Shown: piece after piece, positions 18,501 to 26,166 of the stretch | How positions within the stretch are numbered: the stretch's first letter is position 1 | Layout of the letters: each line of letters opens with the position of its first letter | DNA from: Pseudosporangium ferrugineum | Lineage (GTDB): Bacteria > Actinomycetota > Actinomycetes > Mycobacteriales > Micromonosporaceae | Assembly: GCF_003002065.1 (NCBI RefSeq) | Contig: NZ_PVZG01000002.1 | Coordinates: 620,001-684,000, forward strand | Direction of reading: 5' to 3' | DNA length: 64,000 nucleotides | Position numbers and translations under genes: made by a program | Notes under the pieces: model-generated | What the model was told of the DNA's origin: nothing | The model's database searches: none | What the model saw: the letters and a program-made list of their open reading frames with translations, nothing else

Positions 18501-18646
18501 CCGCCCAGGTGGCCGCCTATTTCCGCCGGGCCTATCCCGGGCTGCGCGCCACCCACAACGGGCGGGGTGAGAGCCGGCCGGTACGCCCGAACGCCACGGA
18601 CCGCGGCAAGGCCGTCAACCGCCGGGTCGAGATCTACATCGGGTAA
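15513..18646 (+). pseudogene. Large secreted Ig-repeat/OmpA-domain protein, split by a frameshift
   Basis: The first frame (15513-16049) gives a signal peptide (MTRLLAGSAAALIASASVVV..APAAPPP) and a 150-residue exported domain. From about 15990 the protein continues in another frame to 18646. Adding one G to the GGGG run at 15986-15989 joins AVEG to [16 protein letters not shown] without loss. The joined protein (about 1,044 aa) has a DUF11/Ig-like domain, a cadherin-like [15 protein letters not shown] module, a PVVEP-repeat stalk and three further tandem-95 modules. A C-terminal OmpA-like peptidoglycan-binding domain has [20 protein letters not shown] and [12 protein letters not shown]. It could be a wall-attached adhesin. 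The break is either real decay or a homopolymer sequencing error. Confidence 0.75.
16700..16914 (+). repeat. In-gene repeat encoding (PPVVE)n / PPVEQ stalk
   Basis: About fourteen 15-base units encode PVVEP, drifting to PVEQP near the end. Codons differ between copies (gtg/gtc, cct/ccg), so the repeat is kept for its protein, not from recent duplication. The product is a rigid, extended Pro-rich spacer between Ig-like modules, as in wall-spanning surface proteins. Confidence 0.9.
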
Positions 18647-18804
18647 CGGGTGCGGCCGTGAAGAGGCCGATGTCGATGTTGCCGCTCGTGACGACCTCCC
18701 GACGCGCCTCCGGCGGAGGTAGGGGCAGCCCTACCGCGGATACGCCCGGTGACCGGGTTCTTCGGCCTCGCCGCCGCCGGAAGGATCGGTGGCACCGAGA
18801 AGAC

Positions 18805-18810
18805 GAGGAG
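18805..18810 (+). promoter_or_regulatory. Ribosome binding site GAGGAG fixing the peptidase start
   Basis: GAGGAG lies 6 bases before ATG 18817. It decides that start over a longer frame from 18658, whose extra 53 residues would bury the signal peptide. Confidence 0.7.
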
Positions 18811-18816
18811 TCATCG

Positions 18817-20316
18817 ATGCCGATCGAGCAGGCACACACACCACGGCGCGGACGGACGCTGCTGGTCATGGGCGGTCTGGGCCTGGCGCTGGCCGCCACC
18901 GTGCCGGCCGCCTGGGCGGCGACCGGATCTCCGGACCGGCAGCCCCCGGCCGCTACGGCGGGTTACGCGCGGTTCTACGAGCAGAAGCCGGTCTGGGGGG
19001 CGTGTGAGCGCGCGAGCGCCACCGTCCAGTGTGCGCGGGTCACCGTGCCGGTCGACTGGGCCGCGCCGCAGGGGCAGACCATCGACCTCGCGGTGGCGCG
19101 CAGTGCGGGCGGCACCGGCGGCCCGCTCGTGCTCAACCCCGGCGGGCCGGGCCTGTCCGGCGTGAACTTCCTGATCCGCGGCGAGCAGGAGCTGCGCGGC
19201 GACGGACTGGCGGCGTACGACCTGATCAGCTGGGACCCGCGGGGGTCCGGCCGGTCGGCGCCGCTGACCTGCCCCGAGGACGCGACCGCGGCGATGGAGA
19301 AGGCCGACGCCTCGCCGGACACCCCGGCCGAGGCCCGGGCGTTCGACGCGGCCGCCGCCCGGTGGGCACGGGCCTGCCGGGCCGCGTCCGGGCCGGTCTT
19401 CGACCACGTGGACGCCGGCAGCACCGCCCGCGACCTCGACGTGCTGCGCGCCGTGACGGGCGCGCCGAAGCTCAACTACCTGGGCATCTCGTACGGCACG
19501 ATGATCGGCGGCCGGTACGCCGAGCTGTTCCCGCAGCGGGTCGGGCGGATGATCCTGGACAGCGCCGGGCACTTCGACCAGACGTACGGGTCGTTCCTGT
19601 CCGGCGTCGCGCAGGCGAAGGAGCGGGCCCTCACCGATTACCTGACCGGCTGCGCGGACCGGCCCGAGTGCCCGCTCACGCGGATGACGACCGGCGAGGC
19701 GCGCGGCTGGATCCAGCGGCTGCTGCGCGGGACGGACCGTGACCCCCTCCGCAGTGGTGACACGACGGTGAGCCAGGCGCAGTTCGCCGCGGTGCTGGCA
19801 CGCGACGTGTCCGACCGGAACGGCTGGGAGCGGCTGGACGCGGAACTCGCCGAACTGCTGGCCGGGGAGGCGAGCATCGTGGCCCAGACCGCGCCGCCGA
19901 CCACGATGGACATCGACAACATCGCCACCACCTGCCAGGACCTGCCGGAGCGCCGGACCGCGGCGCAGGTGCTGCGCGACTCCCGCGCGGTCGCGCGTAC
20001 GGCTCCGACGTTCGGCCGGGAGATCACCGCCGGCTCGCCCTGCGTGCACTGGCCGGCGCCGGTGCCCACGCCGCCGCACAAGCTGCACGCGAAGGGCGTC
20101 CCGCCGATCCTGGTCGTGGGCATCACCCGGGACACCGCCGGCCCGTACCGGTGGAGCAGGGAGCTGGCCGCGCAGCTGGGCAATGCGCGTCTGCTGACCT
20201 ACGACGGCAGCGGCCATGGCGCGTACCTGCTCGACAAGTGCGTCCGCGACGCCGCGAACGGCTTCCTGGCCGACGGCACCCTGCCCGCCGCCGGCGCCGT
20301 CTGCCGCGCCGCCTGA
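18817..20316 (+). CDS. Secreted tripeptidyl-aminopeptidase-like alpha/beta hydrolase
   Basis: A 499-residue exported hydrolase. The signal peptide has an RRGRT basic region, a hydrophobic core and a likely AWA-A cleavage near residue 36. The mature enzyme has the oxyanion region LNPGGPGLSG, SWDPRGSGRS, nucleophile elbow GISYGT (Ser near 227), and a C-terminal TAP-like domain with GITRDTAGPYRW (acid) and GSGHGAYL (His). This matches Streptomyces tripeptidyl aminopeptidases (SlpD/E, TAP), which remove tripeptides from secreted peptides. Conserved Cys pairs suggest disulfides. It is a single gene followed by a strong hairpin. Confidence 0.9.
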   Translation: MPIEQAHTPRRGRTLLVMGGLGLALAATVPAAWAATGSPDRQPPAATAGYARFYEQKPVWGACERASATVQCARVTVPVDWAAPQGQTIDLAVARSAGGTGGPLVLNPGGPGLSGVNFLIRGEQELRGDGLAAYDLISWDPRGSGRSAPLTCPEDATAAMEKADASPDTPAEARAFDAAAARWARACRAASGPVFDHVDAGSTARDLDVLRAVTGAPKLNYLGISYGTMIGGRYAELFPQRVGRMILDSAGHFDQTYGSFLSGVAQAKERALTDYLTGCADRPECPLTRMTTGEARGWIQRLLRGTDRDPLRSGDTTVSQAQFAAVLARDVSDRNGWERLDAELAELLAGEASIVAQTAPPTTMDIDNIATTCQDLPERRTAAQVLRDSRAVARTAPTFGREITAGSPCVHWPAPVPTPPHKLHAKGVPPILVVGITRDTAGPYRWSRELAAQLGNARLLTYDGSGHGAYLLDKCVRDAANGFLADGTLPAAGAVCRAA

Positions 20317-20325
20317 CCCCGGATG

Positions 20326-20351
20326 CCGGGGCGGCCCCCGGGCCGCCCCGG
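20326..20351 (+). terminator. Hairpin after the peptidase gene
   Basis: A near-perfect 12-bp stem CCGGGGCGGCCC / GGGCCGCCCCGG with a minimal loop starts 9 bases after the stop codon. There is no U tract. Confidence 0.65.
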
Positions 20352-20653
20352 CAGCGTCACCGGGTCGGGTAGTCGCCGCCCGCCAGGTCCTCGAGCAACG
20401 TCCGGTGCGGCGTCACCGGCCGGGTCCGGCCCGTCCTTCCCGGTGGTCTCCCGGCCCGCGGTCATGACGAGCGTGCCCGAGGCCGGGATGCGGCCGGGAC
20501 CCCGGCGCCGCCGGCCGGGACGCGGCGTCCGGCGGGCCAGGCCGGTGACGGCAGGACCCGCGACCTGCACACCCCCGCCGCGGCCTCCCCGGCTTTCGCC
20601 GAAAGCTGATGGCGGCGAGGCGCGATGCCGCGCCCGGAAACCCGGAACGACCG
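20352..20653. other. 300-base gap without a supported gene
   Basis: The stretch between the peptidase terminator and the TauE gene holds no convincing gene. On the minus strand, bases about 20357-20415 read as a plausible C-terminus (VTPHRTLLEDLAGGDYPTR, then stop) but no start connects to it in frame. It may be a gene remnant or a chance frame. Confidence 0.4.
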
Positions 20654-21388
20654 TCAGGCGACACCGGTGAGGAAGAGCAGGCCGGCGGCGATGAGGCCGG
20701 CCTCGACCAGGAGGACGAAGGCCCGGTCGTGGAGGCGGCCGACGATGCGCCGGCCGGTCCAGGCGCCGGCGACGGTCGCCGGGGTGAGGGCGGCGCCGTA
20801 CAGCAGGATGCGGTGGCTGAGCAGGTTGCCCGCGCCGTACGCGGCGAGCTTGGCGAGGTGCAGGCTCAGTGCCGCGGTGGCCTCGGTGCCGATGTAAGCC
20901 GCGCGGGTCAGGCCGTACGCGAGGAAGAACGGGGCGGTCAGCGGCCCGGCCGAGCCCAGCAGCGCGGAGCTGAGGCCGGAGGCCGCGCCGACGCCGGCGA
21001 ACGTACGGTCGCGGGGTCTGCCGGGGTGCGGATTGAGCCGGCGCCACGCGACCACCGCGACGAGGAAGACGCCGAGCAGCCGCTTCAGCGGGCTCAGCGG
21101 GGCGTGGCTCAGCAGGAGGGCCCCCGCGACCGCGAACGGTACGGCCCCGGCGGCGAACCAGCCCACCAGCGGCCAGCGGACGTCGCGGCGGTTGAGCCAC
21201 AGCCGGCTGCCGTTGCTCGCCAGCTGGGTCAGGGTCAGCACGGGCACCGCCGCGCGCAGCCCGAACAGGGCGGTGAACACCGGCAGCAGCAGCACCCCGC
21301 CGCCGAAGCCGGCGACCGCGGAGAGCAGGGCGAGCAGGAACGCCGCCGCCGAGGCCGGCAGCAGCGTCCACATCGTCTCCGTGCTCAC
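20654..21388 (-). CDS. TauE/SafE-family membrane transporter
   Basis: A 244-residue polytopic membrane protein of the sulfite exporter TauE/SafE (DUF81) family. It has seven to eight hydrophobic segments in two repeats, with family patterns GFGGGVLLLPVFTALFGL near the N-terminus and GSAGPLTAPFFLAYGLTRAAYIGTEA in the second half. These carriers move sulfite, sulfoacetate or other organosulfur anions; the substrate here is unknown. The start is GTG 21388. It is separated from the upstream DoxX gene by a 17-bp hairpin, so it is probably transcribed independently of the stress island. Confidence 0.85.
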   Translation of the reverse strand: MSTETMWTLLPASAAAFLLALLSAVAGFGGGVLLLPVFTALFGLRAAVPVLTLTQLASNGSRLWLNRRDVRWPLVGWFAAGAVPFAVAGALLLSHAPLSPLKRLLGVFLVAVVAWRRLNPHPGRPRDRTFAGVGAASGLSSALLGSAGPLTAPFFLAYGLTRAAYIGTEATAALSLHLAKLAAYGAGNLLSHRILLYGAALTPATVAGAWTGRRIVGRLHDRAFVLLVEAGLIAAGLLFLTGVA

Positions 21389-21402
21389 CGCACCAGCATG
21401 AG

Positions 21403-21442
21403 CGAAGGGGCGGTACCCGTTCTCGCGGGTACCGCCCCTTCG
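21403..21442 (-). terminator. 17-bp perfect hairpin after DoxX gene
   Basis: CGAAGGGGCGGTACCCG pairs perfectly with CGGGTACCGCCCCTTCG across a 6-base loop. It starts 10 bases past the DoxX stop codon and ends before the TauE start. It marks the end of the nitroreductase-DoxX transcription unit. Confidence 0.75.
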
Positions 21443-21452
21443 TGCGGGGTCG

Positions 21453-22022
21453 TCACTTGAGCCAGGGGAGGCGCTGCACCAGCGGCAGCCGGCCCCAGAT
21501 CCTGCCGAGTCCGAGGGTGTCGCCGGCCGCGGTCAGGGCCAGGACCACCAGGACGCCCGCGTAGATCAGGTGGTCGTCCATGAAGGGGTTGTTCTCCGGG
21601 GGCAGCACCGCGGTCCACATCGCGACCAGCAGCACCGAGCCGGCGACCGCGGCGATCCGCATGCCGACGCCCGCGATCAGGGCGATGCCGATGCCGGCCA
21701 GGCCCAGCATGAACAGCCAGTCGGCCCAGGCCGCGCCGGCGAAGCTGTGGTAGAAGCCCTCGAACGGGCCGCTGACGGCCTTGCCCAGGAAGCCCTTGGT
21801 GGGGCTGCCGCCGTCGATCCAGGCGTTGGCGGCGGGGGTGCCGTGGCCGAGCCCGAACAGCTTGTCGAGGAACGCCCAGAGGAAGACCCAGCCGAGGGCG
21901 AGCCGCAGTCCGGCGAGGACATAGCGGGTGGCCTTGCGGGCGGTTGCGTCCCCGGTCGCCGGGACGGGGGTCGCCGGCGTGGTGGTGCGGTGGTTGGCCT
22001 CGTGATGGGTGGCGGCGGTCAT
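21453..22022 (-). CDS. DoxX-family membrane protein
   Basis: A 189-residue protein with four membrane helices and the DoxX pattern LALGWVFLWAFLDKLFGLG (about 60-78). Next comes a conserved loop AWIDGGSPTKGFLGKAVSGPFEGFYHSFAG shared with the second DoxX of this window (45740-46324). DoxX proteins form membrane complexes linked to thiol/redox homeostasis (MRC in mycobacteria) or to quinol oxidases in archaea; the role here is inferred to be redox. The start is ATG 22022 with AAGGGA upstream. It has its own DosR-like promoter 60-100 bases upstream, the best match in the window. Confidence 0.87.
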   Translation of the reverse strand: MTAATHHEANHRTTTPATPVPATGDATARKATRYVLAGLRLALGWVFLWAFLDKLFGLGHGTPAANAWIDGGSPTKGFLGKAVSGPFEGFYHSFAGAAWADWLFMLGLAGIGIALIAGVGMRIAAVAGSVLLVAMWTAVLPPENNPFMDDHLIYAGVLVVLALTAAGDTLGLGRIWGRLPLVQRLPWLK

Positions 22023-22080
22023 TGTTCCCACGTCCCTTCTCTGTTTCGCTTCACCTCTATTCAGCCTTGTCGACGCCTTG

Positions 22081-22123
22081 AGCGTGAGGGCCGGGGTGCC
22101 GCATCGAGCGGGACTTTGGTCCC
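22081..22123 (-). promoter_or_regulatory. DosR-like box and -10 of the DoxX gene
   Basis: GGGACTTTGGTCCC at 22110-22123 differs by one base from a perfect DosR core (GGGACTWWAGTCCC). After 23 bases, reading toward the gene, the hexamer CACGCT (22086-22081) fits NANNNT. The leader to ATG 22022 would be about 50 bases. Confidence 0.75.
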
Positions 22124-22135
22124 CCGCCGTCCCGG

Positions 22136-23098
22136 TCACCGGACGATGACGTCGTCCAGGTCGCGGCGGGGGGTGGGGCGGCCCGGGTCGCCGTACCCGA
22201 TGCGCAGGGCGATCTGCGGCGTGCCGGACCGGCGCAGGGCGCGGCGCAGCTGCTCGCGGGCGGCGGGCACCTCGATCGGCTGGGACATCATCGAGCTGGC
22301 CAGGCCGGCGTCGGTCGCGGTGAGCAGCACGTGCTGCAGCGCCTGGCCGGCGATCAGCTGGTCGGCGGGGCGGTCGCCGGCGGAGCCGAGGATGCCGACG
22401 AGCGGCTCCGGTTCGAAGTCGCGGCCCGGCGCCCGCCGGCGGTCGGTGAACGCCCGCTGCGGCAGCAGGTCCTGCGGCTCCGCGGCCGGCCCGCCGGCGG
22501 TCACCGGCACCCCGTCCGCCGCGCTGTCGGCGTGCGTCCAGGCGGCGAACTCCGCCTGGTACATGGGGTCGCGGCGGAGCACCTGGTCGGCGCTGCGGGC
22601 GATCTGGGCGAAGCCGCTCAGCGCGGTCATGCCCACGAGCAGGTCCAGCCAGCAGCCCTCGGCGCGGGCGGCCTCGATGAGCCGGACCCGGGCGTCCTTC
22701 GGCACCGGGTCGGGCCAGAACGGCCGGCGGTTGCTGTAGCGGTGGGGGATCGCGGCATGAAGATCCAGTTCCGCGTACGTCGGCGGGCGCGGCGTGCCCG
22801 GCGTCAGGCGTGCCACCACCTCCGGACGATCCACGTACGGCCGCAGCACCACCTCCGCCGGGGTGCCGTTCGCGGCCAGCGCGAGCCGGGCGTTGTACGT
22901 GGCCGCCCCGCAGGCGATCCGCACCGCCCAGCCGCCGCTGTCGGCGACGGTGAGCTGCCGGCCCGGGTCGCTGAGCAGCTCGATGCCGCCGTCACGCAGC
23001 CGCAACAGCCAGGGCTGGCTGTTCAGCAGCGACGGGGCGCGGACGGCCGCCGCGGCGGCGAGCCGCAGGGCGGCGGTGTCGTACGGTGACGTGCTCAC
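22136..23098 (-). CDS. Acg-family nitroreductase
   Basis: A 320-residue FMN-type nitroreductase-fold protein of the Acg/Rv3131 group. Recognisable parts are APSLLNSQPWLLRL (about 21-34), the ACGAATYNARLALAANG segment, HRYSNRRPFWPDPVP (about 136-150), and the C-terminal ATDAGLASSMMSQPIEV..PQIALRIGYG. In M. tuberculosis, Acg relatives (Rv2032, Rv3127, Rv3131) are DosR-controlled and thought to sequester or use flavin during hypoxia; enzymatic nitroreduction is not established. The start is GTG 23098 with AAGGAG eight bases upstream. It follows its paralogue by 32 bases in one operon. Confidence 0.88.
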   Translation of the reverse strand: MSTSPYDTAALRLAAAAAVRAPSLLNSQPWLLRLRDGGIELLSDPGRQLTVADSGGWAVRIACGAATYNARLALAANGTPAEVVLRPYVDRPEVVARLTPGTPRPPTYAELDLHAAIPHRYSNRRPFWPDPVPKDARVRLIEAARAEGCWLDLLVGMTALSGFAQIARSADQVLRRDPMYQAEFAAWTHADSAADGVPVTAGGPAAEPQDLLPQRAFTDRRRAPGRDFEPEPLVGILGSAGDRPADQLIAGQALQHVLLTATDAGLASSMMSQPIEVPAAREQLRRALRRSGTPQIALRIGYGDPGRPTPRRDLDDVIVR

Positions 23099-23130
23099 GG
23101 CGGTGTCTCCTTCACGGCGGCGGCCGCTGC

Positions 23131-24132
23131 TCACTTGTCGGCGATCTCGATCACGTCTTCGGCCCGGCGCCTCGGTGCGGGCGGCAGCTCCTCGGTCGCC
23201 TCGCTGTAGCCGAGCCGGATGACGACGTACGGCTCGCCGACCCCGGCCAGCAGGTCGCGCAGCAGGCGGCGGGGCCATTCGACCTCGATGGTGTCGCTCA
23301 GCGGCGCGGTGGCCAGGCCCTCCGCGGTGGCGCCGAGCAGCAGCGCGGACAGGGCCTCCCCGCCGCGCAGCAGGTCCTCGGGGCGCTCGGTGAGGCCGAA
23401 CAGCACCACGTACGCCGCGCCGAGGTCGAAACCGTCACCGGCGGCCAGGCCCGGGGTGCCGTCCGGCGCGTAGTCGCGTACGGGGACGCGGCGGGGCGCC
23501 TGCCGCACGGCCGTGGACGCCGGGACCCCGTCGCCGCTGTCCGCGGGGCGGTGGGTCCACTGCCGCAGCTCCTCCCGGTACGCGGGATCGTGCAGCTCGG
23601 CGTCGGCGGCCCGGCCAGTCGAGGTGGCCAGCATCGGCATCTGGTCACGCCGGACGATGTGCAGGTACGCCCCCTCCGCCTCGACGGTGCGGCGCAGGTC
23701 GGTCAGCGTCTGCTCGGGCACGGCGCGCTCGCCGAACGCCCGCCGGTCGGTACGGCGCAGCGGGATCGCGGCGGCGAGGCGCTCGGCCGGCCGGTCCGCG
23801 TCCGCGGTGCCGGTGACGGTGACCAGGGCCAGCAGGTCGGGGCCACCACCGTCGGGCAGGCGTACGACGTGGGTCTGCCAGCCCTCGGCGGCCAGCGCCA
23901 CCCGGGCGTGGTGCAGCGCGGCGCCGCAGCTGAGCAGCAGGAGGTGCCCGTCGGGGTCGGTGGCACTGAGCGCGCGGGTACGGTCGGCGTGCAGCTCGAG
24001 GGTCTCGCCGCTGAGCCGCCAGCGCCACGGCTGGGTGTTGAACACGGACGGGGCGTGCAGGGACGCGCGGGCCGCGGCCTCGAGAGCCTGGGCGGCGCGG
24101 GACGGTGCCGTACGGCCGTTCTGTGCGGTCAT
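23131..24132 (-). CDS. Acg-family nitroreductase
   Basis: A 333-residue paralogue of the downstream gene, even closer to the third copy at 28437. Shared blocks are HAPSVFNTQPWRWRL (about 28-42), LLLLSCGAALHHARVALAAEGW, RRTDRRAFGERAVPEQTL (about 142-160), and LLLGATAEGLATAPLSDTIEVEWPRRLL with PYVVIRLGYSEATEE near the end. A flavin-binding stress role is inferred from the family. AGGAGG precedes ATG 24132. It is the first gene of the operon 24132-22136 and its promoter carries a DosR-like box. Confidence 0.88.
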   Translation of the reverse strand: MTAQNGRTAPSRAAQALEAAARASLHAPSVFNTQPWRWRLSGETLELHADRTRALSATDPDGHLLLLSCGAALHHARVALAAEGWQTHVVRLPDGGGPDLLALVTVTGTADADRPAERLAAAIPLRRTDRRAFGERAVPEQTLTDLRRTVEAEGAYLHIVRRDQMPMLATSTGRAADAELHDPAYREELRQWTHRPADSGDGVPASTAVRQAPRRVPVRDYAPDGTPGLAAGDGFDLGAAYVVLFGLTERPEDLLRGGEALSALLLGATAEGLATAPLSDTIEVEWPRRLLRDLLAGVGEPYVVIRLGYSEATEELPPAPRRRAEDVIEIADK

Positions 24133-24159
24133 GGTGGGAACCTCCTGCCTTCTACTCCT

Positions 24160-24203
24160 ACCGTGCCGGTCGGGGGCCCGTCCGGGTCAGGGCCGAAAGT
24201 CCC
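24160..24203 (-). promoter_or_regulatory. DosR-like box and -10 of the nitroreductase operon
   Basis: GGGCCGAAAGTCCC (24190-24203) matches 12 of 14 positions of the DosR core. The hexamer CACGGT (24165-24160) follows after 24 bases, and the predicted leader is about 20 bases. Confidence 0.7.
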
Positions 24204-24245
24204 GGGGAAAGCGGTCCTCCGGCGATCACCCGGACGGGTTACGCG

Positions 24246-25115
24246 TCAGGCTCCGGGGCGTTCGCGGACGATCGCCACCGGGACGGCGGTGCGGTGCAGC
24301 AGGTGCTGCCCGACCGAGCCGAGCACCATCCCGCGCAGGGCGCCGCGCCCGCGGCTGCCGACCACGACGAGCTGGGCGGCCCGGGCCGCTGCGGTCAGCG
24401 CGTGCGCCGGGTGATCGACGACGACCTCGGGGAAGACCGCGACGTCCGGGTACTTCTCCAGCCAGCCCGCCATCAGGTCCTCGAGCTCGTCGCGGTCGGC
24501 GGCGACCGCGGCGGCCGTGACGGCCGGCGGCACCTGGAGCAGCCCGTTGGGCGGGGTCACCGCCTGGACCACGTGCAGGGTGGCGTCGCGGGCCTGGGCC
24601 TGCTCGAAACCGAACCCGAGCGCCAGCTGGGCGGCGGGGGAGCCGTCGTAGCCGACGAGGACGGGCGCACCGGGCTCCGGCGTGCCGCGGGTGACGACGA
24701 CCGGGCAGTGCGCGTGCGCGCTGACGGCCACGCTCACCGAGCCGAGGACGACGCCGGCGGCGCTGTGGCCGCGGCTGCCCAGCACGATCAGGGACGCCTC
24801 GGCGGAACGCTCGACCAGCGTCTGCACCGCGTTGGCGTGCTCGATCGACGTCTCCGTGCGTACCCCCGGGTGGGTCTGCCGGGCCGTGGCGACGGCCTCG
24901 TCGAGCATGCCGTGGACCCCGCGGTCGATCTCCCCGCCGGGCCAGACCGCCGGGGCGGGGATCCGGGTGGCGGCCGGGACGTGCGTCGGCCATTCCATGG
25001 CGTGGAAGAACTCGACCAGCGCGCCGGTGTGCGCGGCCTCGTCCAGGGCCCAGGCGGCGGCGGTACGCGCGTCCGCCGAGCCGTCGTAGCCCACGATGAT
25101 CTTCCGGGCGGTCAT
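24246..25115 (-). CDS. Universal stress protein, two UspA domains
   Basis: A 289-residue cytoplasmic protein with two UspA domains (about 1-142 and 150-289). Both have the ATP-binding pattern: IVGYDGS at the start and [16 protein letters not shown] in domain 1; VLVGYDGSP and [21 protein letters not shown] in domain 2. Tandem ATP-binding Usps of this size (for example Rv2623) link nucleotide binding to growth arrest in mycobacteria. Its start overlaps the stop of the upstream Usp by four bases (ATGA), so both are made from the mRNA starting near 26037. Confidence 0.92.
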   Translation of the reverse strand: MTARKIIVGYDGSADARTAAAWALDEAAHTGALVEFFHAMEWPTHVPAATRIPAPAVWPGGEIDRGVHGMLDEAVATARQTHPGVRTETSIEHANAVQTLVERSAEASLIVLGSRGHSAAGVVLGSVSVAVSAHAHCPVVVTRGTPEPGAPVLVGYDGSPAAQLALGFGFEQAQARDATLHVVQAVTPPNGLLQVPPAVTAAAVAADRDELEDLMAGWLEKYPDVAVFPEVVVDHPAHALTAAARAAQLVVVGSRGRGALRGMVLGSVGQHLLHRTAVPVAIVRERPGA

Positions 25116-26020
25116 GGGAGCCTCACTCCTCGGTGGCTGGTGCCCGGTGCTGAGGTGTGCTGCCGGACCACGGCCACCGGGCAGGCCGCGTGGTGCAGCA
25201 GGTAGAGGGCGGTGGAGCCGAGCAGGGTCCCGGCGACCGCGTTGCGGACGTGGCTGCCGACGACGACCAGGCCGGCGTCGCGCGAGGCGGTCTCCAGGGC
25301 CGCCGCCGCGGCCTCGTGCGAGGTCGTGACCGTGGTCGGCACGCCGGGGAAGCTCTCCCGGCAGCGCCGCAGGAGCAGGTGCAGCCGGTGGTCGTCGGCC
25401 GCGGTCTGCTGGGGGGTCGGCACGGCGAGCGCCGGGACCACGCCCAGCCACGGCGACGGCAGCGGGGTGAAGCAGCGCAGCACGTGCAGCGCGCAGCCGC
25501 GGCTGTCGGCGGCCTCGTACGCGGCCCGCAGCACCGCCTCGGCGTTCGGGGAGTCGTCCACGCCCGCGACGACGGGCCCGCCGGCCGGAGCCTCGTGGCC
25601 GCGTACCACCGCGACCGGGCACTCGGCGTGGGTCACCACGCGCTGGCTCACCGATCCGAGGAGCAGGCTGGCCAGGCCGCCGCGCCCGCGGTGGCCGACG
25701 ACGACCAGGCCGACACTGCCGGACAGTTCGATCAGGTGCGACGCCGGGTCGCCGATCAGGGCGTCGGCCTCCAGCCAGATGCCGTCCGCGACGCCGCGGG
25801 CCTGCCGGAGCGCGGCCGCGGTGACGGTGTCGGCGAGGCTGCGGCCGGCGTCGATCCGCACGGCGACGCAGTCGGAGCGGCCGGACTCGGTGTCCCAGTC
25901 GAAGGTGTGCACGATCCGGAGCAGCACGTTGCGCCGCGCCGCCTCGGCCGCCGCCCACCGCACCGCGGCCGTGCCGGCCATCGTGCCGTCGGTCCCCACG
26001 ACGATGTCGCTGCGTCCCAT
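25112..26020 (-). CDS. Universal stress protein, two UspA domains
   Basis: A 302-residue tandem Usp. Domain 1 begins [18 protein letters not shown] and has [20 protein letters not shown]. Domain 2 begins [15 protein letters not shown] and has [24 protein letters not shown], where the second glycine-motif residue is changed (SHVRN), so nucleotide binding by domain 2 may be weaker. It is the first gene of a two-Usp operon and is divergent from the CBS-BON gene. The two transcription units carry separate DosR-like boxes in the 146-base gap. Confidence 0.92.
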   Translation of the reverse strand: MGRSDIVVGTDGTMAGTAAVRWAAAEAARRNVLLRIVHTFDWDTESGRSDCVAVRIDAGRSLADTVTAAALRQARGVADGIWLEADALIGDPASHLIELSGSVGLVVVGHRGRGGLASLLLGSVSQRVVTHAECPVAVVRGHEAPAGGPVVAGVDDSPNAEAVLRAAYEAADSRGCALHVLRCFTPLPSPWLGVVPALAVPTPQQTAADDHRLHLLLRRCRESFPGVPTTVTTSHEAAAAALETASRDAGLVVVGSHVRNAVAGTLLGSTALYLLHHAACPVAVVRQHTSAPGTSHRGVRLP

Positions 26021-26043
26021 GGCCTGCTCCTTCGCTCTCCCCG

Positions 26044-26087
26044 ATCCTCGCGTCGCGGCGCGGCCCGGCGGCAGGGCGGCAGGTCCC
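26044..26087 (-). promoter_or_regulatory. DosR-like box and -10 of the Usp operon
   Basis: GGGCGGCAGGTCCC (26074-26087) matches 12 of 14 bases of the PFL-promoter box. The hexamer GAGGAT (26049-26044) follows after 24 bases. Confidence 0.55.
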
Positions 26088-26095
26088 GGTTGCCC

Positions 26096-26138
26096 GGGAC
26101 CACCGGCCCTGACCGGTGGACCCGCGCGCGCCTAGCGT
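26096..26138 (+). promoter_or_regulatory. DosR-like box and -10 of the CBS-BON gene
   Basis: GGGACCACCGGCCC (26096-26109) is followed after 23 bases by TAGCGT (26133-26138), the best -10 hexamer of the whole set. Transcription would start near 26145 and leave a short leader with AAGGAGGT. Confidence 0.7.
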
Positions 26139-26166
26139 CGGGGACGGAGGAGAAGGAGGTACGGCC

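Noticed and set aside
15860..18556. An 898-residue antisense frame with repeated [12 protein letters not shown] sequence
   Set aside because: It is the reverse reading of the PVVEP repeat gene; the repeats there are explained by the plus-strand protein.
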